Source: Rhynchopus sp. YZ270_cl-10
Taxonomy: Eukaryota; Euglenozoa; Diplonemea; Diplonemida; Diplonemidae
Length of the DNA stretch: 64,000 nucleotides
Direction: 5' to 3'
Assembly: GCA_964035575.1 (NCBI GenBank)
Contig: OZ037838.1
Coordinates: 806,001-870,000, forward strand
Positions 49,442 to 59,223 of this stretch are shown here, one piece after another; the first letter of the stretch is position 1, and each line of letters begins with the position of its first letter. A model generated the notes under the pieces. The model was given only the letters and a program-made list of their open reading frames with translations. It did no database searches and was not told the DNA's origin. Both the position numbers and the translations under genes were made by a program.

Positions 49442-50530
49442 ATGATGGATGTGACCTTTGTGCTGGAAGAGTCAGGCGTGACTGCGACAGTGGAGGTGCC
49501 GTGCGAGGCGGACGTTGCAGCGGCAAAGGAGGTTGCGTGCACGGCGCTTGCTGTCTCGCCTGTGTCTGTCGAGATGCGCATCGGCACGCAGGTGCTGGAG
49601 GGGACGTGCCGTCTGCAGGACACTGCGTTTGATTCAGGAGTGCAGGTTGTGCTTGCCCGCCCTCGCTTGGCCGACATCAAGTGTCCTGCTGAGTACGATG
49701 TACAGGACATTTTAAAGATGACCGCGAGGTCGTTGAGGCTGTCGCGTTGTGGAAAGCTCTGCGTCTATAGTAATGGAAGTAGTCATGTTGGCGGCTTCGA
49801 CACAGAAACCTTCTACACTGTTTTCTCGTTTTTATTGGATACTGGTGTGTGCGGTCCGCCTGCCATCTCGCAGTGCAAGACACGCTGCTACCTGCCGTGT
49901 TGGAAAGACTTACACAAGGTTGCGCTTCCTGGTGGGGAGGTGCTCCGCAAAGTCGACGGCCCCTCGTACGCAGTGTTCGCGTGTGGCAGTGTTGTTGTCT
50001 CACGAGGCGATGAAGGCGTCTCTGTGTATGACGAAGACCTGACGTTGCTCCGCATTCTCTCGCATGAGCAGTGCAGGAATGTGGCAGTATCGGACTGTGG
50101 TGGGTGGGTGATCACCTCCTCCAACAAGGAGAAGAACGCACGTCTGTGGGATGTGAACACAGATGTTGATGTGGCATGTGTGCCTGTTGAGGGGTGGTGT
50201 TGCATGGAGCTTTCACGATCTGCCTCTGTCTTTGCTGTGGTGGGCTCTGGCAACGTGCACCTCTATGATTGGAGTGGTGTGGCTCTTCGCTCTCTGGGCA
50301 GGGATGGGGATGTCGAGTGCATGCAGTTCACCCCGTGTGGGAAGTACCTTGTGGTAAAGGGAACCCACGTGCTCCACCAGTATGATGTGGCAACCATGTC
50401 CTGTGTGCGTTGGGTCCCGCAAGCCTATGATACGTCATTTGTGATATCGCCGTGTTCACGTGTTCTTGTGGCTACGCAACCAAATGGCGCCATTGCGACA
50501 AAGCATCTGTACCCACACAACAGTGAGTGA
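49442..50530 (+). CDS. Ubl-WD40 array copy 15
   Basis: This 362-residue protein starts with ATGATG. The Ubl has private SPVSVEMRI and FDSGVQ and ends ARPRLADIK. Blade 1 carries the YDVQDILKMTARSLRLSRCG block identical to copy 10. It switches, just after GGFDTETF, to FLLDTGVCGPPAIS and YLPCWKDLHKVALPGG as in copy 14. Blade 4 ends NARLWDVNTDVDVACVP, losing the GEA of the canonical strand. Blade 5 has SLGRDGDVECMQFTP. The acidic insert is absent (VVKGTHVLHQYDV), as in copy 3. Type III leader, alpha flank. It is the clearest recombinant of the family. Confidence 0.88.
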   Translation: MMDVTFVLEESGVTATVEVPCEADVAAAKEVACTALAVSPVSVEMRIGTQVLEGTCRLQDTAFDSGVQVVLARPRLADIKCPAEYDVQDILKMTARSLRLSRCGKLCVYSNGSSHVGGFDTETFYTVFSFLLDTGVCGPPAISQCKTRCYLPCWKDLHKVALPGGEVLRKVDGPSYAVFACGSVVVSRGDEGVSVYDEDLTLLRILSHEQCRNVAVSDCGGWVITSSNKEKNARLWDVNTDVDVACVPVEGWCCMELSRSASVFAVVGSGNVHLYDWSGVALRSLGRDGDVECMQFTPCGKYLVVKGTHVLHQYDVATMSCVRWVPQAYDTSFVISPCSRVLVATQPNGAIATKHLYPHNSE

Positions 50531-50854
50531 TATGTGACCAGGGGTGGGGAGGGTGGGTGGGTGGTGATGAATATAACTTAGGGTTCCGGGAAAAAAACCC
50601 AAGACCCTCAAAACATAAAGTACGACAGTCTATCTAGTAGGCTAGATAAAGTACGAGGGGATTTTTATAAACCTTCATTTTTGTGTCTCGGGGTCACCCC
50701 TGAGTGAAACGCAAAGACATTTTATTGCGATGCATTCATTGTCTATCCTTCGTAGGTTTGCACATCACTTTCAAGGTTTTCGTGTTTGAGAACGAAGAAG
50801 ATGTCGTTCACCCCATTCATTTGTGTGCCCATTATTCCCTTTCCCTTCGTTTGT
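50531..50854 (+). repeat. Alpha flank remnant and left part of R-D copy 2
   Basis: A short alpha flank runs to about 50610. From 50685 the sequence matches 16570-16757 until the insertion at 50855. Confidence 0.75.
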
Positions 50855-52250
50855 CATACTTGGACCGCCCGAAATATATTTCGGGCGAATTCGGGCGGAT
50901 TTTTCGGGCGCAGATCCCGAGCGCCCGAAATGTGCCCGAAATATATTTCGGGCGTTTTAAAGGGAATTTATACGTAATTCGGGCGAATTCGGGCGCATTT
51001 CGGGCGAATTTGGGCACATTTCGGGCGAATTCGGGCGATTTCGGGCAGATTCGGGCGAATTCGGGCGCACAACCAGTATCTTATGTGTGCTGGGAAGCAT
51101 GCTATCAGTGTAAAAATCTAACGCTTTATTTGAAAGATTGGCACAAAATTTGTTCAAAGAAAAAAAAATTGAGCAAAAATTCCTAGTAGAACCCAACTTA
51201 TATGAGTGCAGCTCTGTTAGCAGCCACGTATAAAACCGATTTCCCTAACAATTTACACTAAAATACTACTAATAACGTAAAAAGGCGATTTTTCACGTTA
51301 TTGGGCATCTCCAGAGCAACTACAGGCCCGAAACACCCCGAGAATGGGTCAGAACCACCCTGTGACCCGAAAATTCACAAAAATTCACCCTGAAATACGA
51401 AAAAATAGTGAAAACCCGGTTGATAGTGTGTTTTGGGGAGGAATAAGCAAATGATAGTCAGAAAACCCGTCATTTGGTGGTGATTCTCACGGGCCTCCAA
51501 AGTGCACTCAGGTGTACAAAAGTTTTCGATTCTTTGGTGCTTCCCGGGGGGTGTGCATTTCACAAATTTTCACAAAATGTGACAAGTTTTCACAAATTTT
51601 CACCACACGAAAACTGCTACAAAATTGTGAAGGCTGGCGAAAAGTGGTGAAAAGTTGTGAAAAAATGTGAAAAGTTGTGAATAGTTGTGAAAAGTTGTGA
51701 ATTGATTTTTTTTTTGTGAGTGCTTTTTTTTTGGGCGGGTGGTGACCCACCCATTGAGGGGCACGCTGGGATTCACAAGATAGAACGTGATGTGGTGTAC
51801 CTGTGTACCTGTGTACTGTGTGATGTGCGGAAATGACGAGAACTTGTCCATTTCGGCAAATTGACCCCACCACTGGCCGGACGGATTCCGGAAATGCAAA
51901 TGCCGGCGTTTAAAAGCTTCACCAACGAGAGAAAAAAGGGTAGTGAAAAGTTGTGAATAGTTGTGAAAAGTTGTGAATTGAATTGAAAATTTGTGAAATG
52001 CATACCCCCCGGGAAGCACCATTCTTGCTTATTTTGACAGATTTGACATCAAATATTTCCAAATATAAAAAGTTTTTTGCAAAAATGAGTAGAACCCTAC
52101 CTAGTCGGTTTTCACTACGGAAAAAGCGCCCGAATTCGCCCGAAATCTGCATTTCGGGCGATTTCGGGCGTTTTCGGGCGACTTCGGGCGCACAAAATCG
52201 CCCGAAATCGCCCGAAATGCCCGAAATATATTTCGGGCGGTCCAAGTATG
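50855..52250. mobile_element. TIR element with TTCGGGCGA arrays and empty paralogous site
   Basis: The perfect ends are CATACTTGGACCGCCCGAAA and its inverse (CGGTCCAAGTATG). GTTTGT flanks both sides (50849-50854 and 52251-52256), and the duplicate segment at 16752-16757 holds GTTTGT once with no insert. Subterminal zones (50869-51070 and 52125-52240) are packed with TTCGGGCGA-type units in both orientations. A second inverted-repeat element is nested at 51536-52020. No transposase frame was found. With a clean target duplication and an empty copy in the same window, this insertion is one of the best defined here. Confidence 0.87.
51536..52020. mobile_element. Nested TIR element with TTGTGAA arrays
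   Basis: The ends are GGTGCTTCCCGGGGGGTGTG at left and GGTGCTTCCCGGGGGGTATG as the reverse complement at right, followed by inverted CATTTCACAAATTTTCA. ATTCTT (or TTCTT) borders both sides. The inside carries repeated GTGAAAAGTTGTGAA units and their inverse. The stretch near 51850-51900 shares GACCCCACCACTG and AAATGCAAAT with 56470-56515, so the 56-kb element may be a relative. Confidence 0.7.
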
Positions 52251-52995
52251 GTTTGTGTGGTTTTCAGATTTTTATGATGTTGAGAGAAATGAGCAGGATT
52301 GGACGCCTGTGGTCATGATAAAAGCCGTGACGCCATTGAGCGACTCACAGACACATCAGTGATAGACGTTGTCGCTGTGGTATCCCGCCTCGCAGAGGAA
52401 GGTGTTTTTTGACACAGCAACTTCGTGAGTCAGTTACCGGTGTGCGAATCAAATTGAAAACGGCGTGTTTGCGCTTCATACAAAACTAATGCTGCCTGAG
52501 CAGGGCAAGAACCAAAGGATGGTGGCCACGTTCAAAAGCAAAGCACAGTGGAGCACATCCACACTAATACAACCAAGCTTTCAAAAACAAAACAAGACCT
52601 CTCCCCGACCTGTTTGTTGTCTCTTGCACACCACACCCGCACTCCCTACCTCCCTTTTGATACCTGTCTACGCCCACAGAGAGACATCCCTCCCGTCCCA
52701 TCACGCTGCCCATGCGGTGCTCTCGTGTGGGTGACAGATCGCGATGCTGAGTATCATTTTCCATTTGTCACCTCTCAACGAGAACCACCACATACACACC
52801 ACAGCAGCTTCATGGAGAGGGATGGCCGCACTTGCTTCTTGTTTGGGCGTATGTATGGGCAGACTTCACCAAGTTGACGCAGTGGCTCGGGTGATAGGAC
52901 TACATCTGGTGCCGTACCATTGTATCTTTCTTCCTTTCTCCCACCTCTCTGCCACCTACCTCATCACTTCAAAGGGTCTAACACATCAATACACA
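52251..52995 (+). promoter_or_regulatory. Duplicated upstream region of five-span protein gene
   Basis: The stretch at 52251-52790 matches 16752-17330, including the start of the type II Ubl-WD40 leader (GCTCTCGTGTGGGTGACAG). Beyond that the sequence is unique, with a pyrimidine-rich run (CTTCCTTTCTCCCACCTCTC) and TTCAAAG about 22 nt before the ATG. Two unrelated genes thus share an upstream segment. Confidence 0.6.
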
Positions 52996-54564
52996 ATGCA
53001 TCCACGCACTTTGCTTGCTTTGAGTGTGCTGCGTGGGGTGTCTGCAGGGGTAGACTCGAGCTTTGCAAGCACGGCGCGTGACAAGCTGGTGTATGGCTGT
53101 CTGACTGGGGGGGCGAACACAACGGACTCAGAACCGTGCAGGCTGTGGGTGGAGGAGATGGCGAACGACGCGTGGCCTGCGGTGTTTCTTTTTGTGTTGC
53201 TCATCGGTATTGCGATCTGGCGCTGTGCGCGGTGCTGTTGCAAATGCTGTGGGTCTTCCGTGCCTTCTGGTGGTTGCTGTGGCGGGCAGTCTGCTCTTGA
53301 ATGCGACGACAACAGCGTGCAGGACCCTAACCGAAAGCCCTTCACCGGCTACGGCAGCTGCTCACGTCTCATCTTCCGTGTCACGCTGATTCTCACCTTT
53401 GCTGGCGCGGTCGCGATCATCGGCCCAGGCCTCGCACTGAACACTCAGGTGACGGATGGTGTCGTAAGAATAGGCAACAACATCGACCGCATGATCGAAG
53501 ACGTCGCTGATGCGCTTGCCTTTGTTAACAAATCTGTGGTCAGCCTACCGGACGTCAAAGCAGCGGACCGCGCAATGATATCAACCCAGACACGCCAAGT
53601 CAACGACGCACTCGAGGAAATGGAGAACTTCAAGCAGGACTACCTCTACCGCTACAACCACGTCGAGACCGGCTACAGCAGAGAGGACGCGACCGTCATC
53701 TTTGGCGCGGTTGTGCTCTTCATGTTCCTCCTCATCGCTTTGGTGGGGCTGCTGGGGTGCCATCGGTGCTGTCTGCCGGGGGTGGTGTTCTGCTTTATGG
53801 TTTTGGTTATGCTGATCATGATGGTGGTCACACTCATCCATCACTTCTTGGGAATGGCTACAGTCGACGTCTGCGGCAACTACGACAGTCTCATGGCAGA
53901 GCTGGTACGCAAGGTGGAGGATCAATTGGGGTGCCGTCCGTGGTCGACCGACCGGCTTGCACAGATCAACCAGATTGTGGACACTGTGAAGGCAGACGTG
54001 ATGCAGCGGATGTGCACCGACCTCTTGACGCAGGGTGGGATGCCGGATGTGTTTGGCTACTCGGTGCCTTCTCTGTGCGGTGGGGGCATCACGATACAAG
54101 CCTTCTTCAGAGGGCTCCTTGCTTCAACCGTCGTCACAGACGGAACAGGGTCGATCCAGGTCTACAACAACGTTGTCCTCCAAAGCTGCACCGCTCCGTG
54201 CGATATGAGGAAATGTGCTGAGTCGTGCCCATCCCCACTCCGCGAGCTGACCCGCGAGATCGTAACCACCTGGGGCATCTACGACCCGGTGATCACAACA
54301 TACGAATTAGAGGTGCTCCCGATCAGTACGTGCCTGACGCTTGGACAGCTTGTAGGACGCGTTAAGAACCCCTTCTGCAATGACATAAAAGAGCCGGTTC
54401 TCAGCCTGTTCTTCATCTGCATCTTCTCCATGTGTCTTGCAGTTGTCGCAGCTGTGCTCATGACATTGGGCACGAAAAGGTTCATCCCTGGTGCTCGTGC
54501 AGGGATGGTAGTCTGCACCGGTACAACGCAGGCGCAAAGGCATCAAAGCAAAGGTGAGGTGTGA
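52996..54564 (+). CDS. Five-span Cys-rich membrane protein, prominin/tweety-like
   Basis: This 522-residue protein starts at MHPRTLLALSVLRGVSAG, a plausible signal peptide; the frame is open further upstream but that is shared leader. Predicted spans lie at about 60-77, 127-147, 233-254, 262-286 and 466-491. Right after span 1 is a cysteine cluster (CARCCCKCCGSS, then GGCCGG). Two larger loops follow, at 148-232 and 287-465, the second with many cysteines. Five spans, a Cys-rich first cytoplasmic loop and two large outside loops match the layout of prominins and also of tweety proteins. Length is nearer to tweety. No residue-level match was established, so the family call is by topology. Likely plasma membrane or flagellar membrane, by analogy only. 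Confidence 0.7.
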   Translation: MHPRTLLALSVLRGVSAGVDSSFASTARDKLVYGCLTGGANTTDSEPCRLWVEEMANDAWPAVFLFVLLIGIAIWRCARCCCKCCGSSVPSGGCCGGQSALECDDNSVQDPNRKPFTGYGSCSRLIFRVTLILTFAGAVAIIGPGLALNTQVTDGVVRIGNNIDRMIEDVADALAFVNKSVVSLPDVKAADRAMISTQTRQVNDALEEMENFKQDYLYRYNHVETGYSREDATVIFGAVVLFMFLLIALVGLLGCHRCCLPGVVFCFMVLVMLIMMVVTLIHHFLGMATVDVCGNYDSLMAELVRKVEDQLGCRPWSTDRLAQINQIVDTVKADVMQRMCTDLLTQGGMPDVFGYSVPSLCGGGITIQAFFRGLLASTVVTDGTGSIQVYNNVVLQSCTAPCDMRKCAESCPSPLRELTREIVTTWGIYDPVITTYELEVLPISTCLTLGQLVGRVKNPFCNDIKEPVLSLFFICIFSMCLAVVAAVLMTLGTKRFIPGARAGMVVCTGTTQAQRHQSKGEV

Positions 54565-54590
54565 TACGGAGGTTGAGGAAAAGTGTTTTA

Positions 54591-54688
54591 CAGTAAGACA
54601 ACCGGTGGGGTAAAAAACTAAGGTGGGTTTTTTGGATTTTAAAAACTCTGAGGGAGGGTTTTTACCCCACCGATGTTGTCTTACTGTA
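54591..54688. mobile_element. 98-bp TIR element with TA flanks
   Basis: Inverted ends CAGTAAGACAAC, continuing with CGGTGGGGTAAAAAC on both arms. TA lies on each side (54589-54590 and 54689-54690). It sits 24 nt after the stop of the membrane protein gene and would form a hairpin in its 3' UTR. Confidence 0.65.
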
Positions 54689-56031
54689 ATTTTGAAAATT
54701 TTGAAGTGGTGTGGGGTAAATAAAGTGTAGAGAGGTCTGTCTGATAAGTCTGTCCGATAAAAAAACCCCCCCAGACAAAGAGTGCTAACTTTTATCGGGG
54801 GGGTTCTCTTGCCCAAACAATCAGGGGAAATAAATTTGTTTTTTGGTATTTTTTCCCCCCCCTCAAAACCGAGTTAGTGTGCGGAAAAGGCATCTTCTTG
54901 TTGGGGGTTTTTTTTGTGGGGGTTTTTTTTTCGTTTCAAAAAAAAAAAAAAAATACATTGTGAAGACTCGAGAGTTGTTTGCTGCTTTTTATTATTTTAT
55001 TGTTTGGAAAAATACCGATGTGGGGACATAAGGAACAAAAAAAAAACCCCTGGGCAGAGTGTTTCATGTTTGTTTGATGTTGCTGCATTTTATTTTTTAC
55101 ATTTTATTTCACAGTGCCTGCGTCCGCCGATGAACAGTGGGGCGTATTTTTTTTTTTTTTTTTGCACTTCCAACTTCTCTTTTATTTGCACCGTCCGGGA
55201 CGTCTTCTGGCGTGTCTCGGGACACGTGTCAAAACTCCACATCGCATGTAAAGCAAAAGTATGTGATACGGAACATAAAAAAAAAAGTTGGGGAAAAAAA
55301 GTTGTGCGTACGGATGGCAGAAACCATCCGAGTTTTCCCCCCCAAGGTTACTGAGCACACGAGACCTTTGTTTCATTTGATGAAGTTCTCATTATTTCCT
55401 CCTGAAAAAAAGAGGAAAGTGGAGATTGCACAAACTGTGGCAACACAACCGAGGCAACTGCACTACTCCAACAATTTTATCAAAAAAAGGGCGGGTCACG
55501 TGAATTGCCCTTTCGCGGGGGTACACGTCGTAAAAGTTTTCAACAGCAAAAAAAAAAGAAAATAGCGTGCCACACATCACACATCGCTGTGGCTGTGTCC
55601 AGGTGTATGATCACCCACCACACCCTTCGTTGTGGACACAACTCATACACAAAGTTCTGCACGTCGCTTGGGTCAGTGTATCTAGAAATGCAAAGGGCGC
55701 GTCTTGACCTATTAGGACTAGCAAAGATGTACGCAAGAAGCATTCATGTTACATTTATTTCTTTTTCTTCTTTTTTTCCTTTTTTTTTTGATACGTTCCG
55801 TCATTTGTCATTTGTTATTTGTTTCCCGGTGACTAAGCAGGAGAGGCTTACAGTATGAGTATACGCTTTCCTTTTTTCTCCATTTTCCCATTTTCCCATT
55901 TTCCCTTCCATTTGCGAGACCTGCCGCCCAATCCTCTCACAACGGGCAGGTTGTGTATATTGACAGAGAGACACCAGTTCTATTCCTTCAACCCCACTCC
56001 TTTTTATAGAGAAGTGTTTGGTCACGTGATC
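54689..56031. other. Intergenic, low complexity
   Basis: No gene is supported. It contains poly-A/T and poly-G/C runs and a diverged relative of the 65-bp insertion (55111-55185). The block near 55420-55480 is related to 3126-3170, and the short block at 55828-55860 recurs at 16520 and 30284. Confidence 0.45.
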
Positions 56032-56873
56032 TTTTCAACCTACCTTCCTTCACCCCCCCTGTAAGGGCAACCGTAGGTGAAGTAAGGTATAGTATTGAAA
56101 TCGATGTGGGGGGGGGGAAGGGTCAATTTTACACGACGGTGAAGTAACGGGTGTTACAAGTGGAGTTACAAGTGAGTTACATGTAACTTTTGTTACATGT
56201 AACTCACTTGTAACTCACTTGTAACCACCAGTTACAACCTGATTTTGCCTGTAATTCATGTATCCCACTTGTAACTCACTTGTAACTCACTTGTAACGGT
56301 TTTTCACTTGTAACGTTACATGTAACTTCACTTGTAATGTACTATACTTCACCGTCGTGTACAAAACCAGATTTTGAGGAAAATTTTGGCCAAAAATGGG
56401 TCCCACGTATAAGGAACCGGGCTCATATTTCTCAAAATTTAAGTGGTCAAAAAATTGTCCAATTTTCGAGATTGACCCCACCACTGCACGGGCGGAGCCC
56501 AAAAATGCAAATAAGGACCCTTTTTCAACCTACCTTCCTTCACCCCCCCTGTAAGGGCAACCGTAGGTGAAGTAAGGTATAGTATTGAAATCGATGTGGG
56601 GGGGGGAAAGGGTCAATTTTACAAAACCAGATTTTGAGGAAAATTTTGGCCAAAAATGGGTCCCACGTATAAGGAACCGGGCTCATATTTCTCAAAATTT
56701 AAGTGGTCAAAAAATTGTCCAATTTTCGAGATTGACCCCACCACTGCACGGGCGGAGCCCAAAAATGCAAATAAGGACCCTTTTTAATTTGTTCTCTTGA
56801 AATATGTAATTTCATATTTTTGCGAAAAAAAATAAGACTGATCCCACAAGGGTTGAAGGAAGGTGGTTGAAAA
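56032..56873. mobile_element. TIR element with internal tandem duplication
   Basis: The ends are TTTTCAACCTACCTTCCTTC at left and TTTTCAACCACCTTCCTTCA as the reverse complement at right. Inside, a unit of about 260 bp occurs twice in tandem (56032-56521 and 56522-56785). The first unit is interrupted by the element at 56132. Each unit includes a hairpin around CCTTCCTTCACC and GGTGAAGTAAGG. There is no coding frame. Confidence 0.65.
56132..56359. mobile_element. TA-flanked MITE with GTTACAAGTGA arrays
   Basis: The ends are CACGACGGTGAAGTA and its inverse, flanked by TA (56130-56131 and 56360-56361). The second tandem unit at 56611-56640 shows the site without the insert and with a single TA. 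The interior is made of GTTACAAGTGA-like units in both directions. A TA duplication points to the Tc1/mariner superfamily. The first six bases of the ends match the element at 30798. Confidence 0.85.
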
Positions 56874-56890
56874 TTACAATAACAACAAGA

Positions 56891-57377
56891 ACAAGTAATT
56901 GCTAAGAAAAAAAACGGGGTGTGCTGTGGAAAACTCCGCGCGATTTTCGAAACCACCATAGCATCCTAGCGATTTGCTGGAGGTGCTGATGTGACTGGTG
57001 TGACCGACGTGTTGTCGTCTGTGCATTCTGTGCTTCTTCCACACTGCTCCAACGACTAAACTGCGTGGGACCCTGTGGACAAAAACGAGCTGGAACACGC
57101 CGAGCCTGCCGAGCCTACTTCCAACAACGCTATCGATCAGATGGTGCTGGATGAAGAGGACAGCCCCCTTCTTGAACGTTTCATCAGATGCAGGCGTCCA
57201 GTGGGTCTGGCAGCGTACGAAGAGCGTTAACATACCTGCAGAAGAGCAGAGTGCTGGGTGTTTGAATAAAAGTTGTTGTTTTTTGCTTGAGCAGAGTGCT
57301 GGGTGTGTTGTAGATAATTTCTATAGGGTGGAGTTCCACAGCACACCCCGTTTTTTTTTCCGATAGCAATTACTTGT
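56891..57377. mobile_element. TIR element carrying a short coding-like segment
   Basis: Inverted ends share ACAAGTAATTGCTA, then an A run, then CGGGGTGTGCTGTGGAA; the left arm continues AACTCC and the right ACTCC. The interior is more GC-rich than the surroundings and holds a coding-like frame (57060-57230). A GCAGAGTGCTGGGTGT block is repeated at 57247 and 57292. No target duplication was identified. Confidence 0.65.
57060..57230 (+). pseudogene. Short coding-like fragment inside TIR element
   Basis: A 56-codon open stretch after a TAA, with no ATG at its start, reads TAWDPVDKNELEHAEPAEPT and ends ERFIRCRRPVGLAAYEER. Its amino-acid make-up is protein-like and acidic, unlike the low-complexity frames around it. 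It could be the tail of a captured host gene or of a lost transposase. No family is recognised. Confidence 0.35.
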
Positions 57378-59223
57378 TTTTTTTAAACTTTATAGGGTGG
57401 TTTTTTTGGGATCGTTGTTGACTCTTTGTTTGTTTTCTTTATGAAGAATCCCCTTCAGTGAACCGTATGTGACCCTGCTCTATCTAGACAAGTCGTGGTT
57501 AGCGTTGTCACGTTCGTCTGTTGCACACAAGTAATAAGAGAGATTCCAGGTCTCATTGACGTCTGTTTTTCAAGAGTGTGTGTGTTGTTCTGCTCTTGTG
57601 GGTTGCTGTTCCATAGAAGCGCCTCCCCATTTGGGGTATTTTTTTGAAATACTGTGTTCAAGGTCTGGAGGCTGAGGATTGTGGGGCTTTTTTTTTTTTT
57701 GCGCGATTTCTTCTCGCAAAAAACTCCTGACATTTCAATGTCAGATGCACAACAGAAGCGTGTTAAGGAGCATTGTACACCCCTTTTCTTTTTTTTTGCT
57801 TCTTTTTGCTTCTTTTTTTTGCCGCCATTTTACTATATTCTTCCTCTCAAGGCGTGTTTTTGTGCCATCACGCACGTCTGTTCTTCTTGCCCCCTCTTTT
57901 TCCCCCTCTTTTCCCCCCCAACAACATGCACACCTGGTGGTCGACATGCAGAAGAGTATTTAGTATGAAGTTTGTGCCCGCAGAGATGTCCGCACCCTAT
58001 GACCGTTAGTTACCCTGTCTCTTGTGTTGTGCTGTCACCAACGGGCTAGCCAGGGGGTACTGCATAGTGGAACTGAGTCGTTAACGACTAGTTGATAACT
58101 CTACTGAGGCTATCATAAAAGTAGTTGTAAACAGTGTACTGTAGTAGTCCCCCCTGACTTAGTCTGCTGTGTGTACACCTCCACCCCCCCCCAACCCCCT
58201 CCGAAGTGGGATTGGTGTTACCGCTGGACTAAGGTAACACTGTCATGGGGATTTTGTATTTCAAGTCAAAAAAAAAAAAATTTTTTTTTTGGCAAAGAGG
58301 TTTCCTCTTCACTGTCCAGGTAGTGGGAGCGTATTGCAGTAATAAAAAAATATCACCACAGAATATTTATTCCACACTTTACGCACAAAACAAAACCCTC
58401 TCCGTAGCGATTGCTCTGCCTTTTTTTTTTTTTTTTTTGCGAAGTTGCACAAAAAGACTCTGCCCCAATAGCGGTTCGGGTCCTAGCACCAAGTTTTTTT
58501 TTTTTTTTTTTGTCTGTGCACGGTGGCCTACCAGACTCGGGGTCCGGCCAGGCGGACTCAGGGGTCCGTCCTTTAGTCCGGCCAAAAGGGTCCAGCCATT
58601 TTGGTCAGACTCCACCGTGTGAGGTTGAATGGCAGCAGCCCCTCAACTAGAACTCATTGAATCATAGAACGAAAGGTAGGGTATCTCTGCACGCCACGTA
58701 CCTCATCCAATCCGTGAAAATGAGGATTATTTTTTTTTCCAGACCGAAATCTCCAGGGGATTTTGGTGTTTTGTAAGACTGCGTGATATTCCATTATTCC
58801 CCATTGAAGTGAACGAAGTACGTACGAGATGCAGTTTCGTCACCAACTTTTTCTCTTATTTTTGGTGATGTTGGTTGTGCAAATTTCTGCAGGGGGGTTG
58901 AGTTCAAAATAGTATGCCAAGGATTTTGTAAAGGAAAAACCATGACTACTGTCATATAATGGTAGTAACATCAAACAGCAAAGTTTTTGCAGGGGTTGAG
59001 CACATAAAAACAGAGCCGCAGGAATTTTTCCAGAATCCTGAGTCTTTTGCTCCCCCCCTTTTTTAATGATTATGTGTGCCTCATTCATGTACCAAGCTTC
59101 CTTTTCTTTCCCTTTTATTTTATTTTTCTCCCACACTGCAGAGAGCAGAGGACCCCCCCCCAACCGGACCCTACATCACACAGGATTGTCCCTGTGTTTG
59201 CAATAATTTCCGTTCATCTGATA
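57378..59223. other. Intergenic with dispersed repeats
   Basis: The stretch at 57498-57615 is related to 41281-41400. From 59150 to 59223 it is the left part of a dispersed repeat interrupted by the next element. The rest is T-rich with no supported gene. Confidence 0.5.

Noticed and set aside
12642-49715. Recurrent Arg-rich frame (MQRQRRLRARRLLSRL...) and antisense frames over every Ubl-WD40 gene
   Set aside because: They recur only because the Ubl coding DNA is nearly identical in each copy; none has its own leader and all overlap the better-supported frame.
55540-55743. Minus-strand frame with protein-like stretch (SRYTDPSDVQNFVYELCPQR)
   Set aside because: Short, isolated, with no recognisable family or leader; not enough to call a gene.
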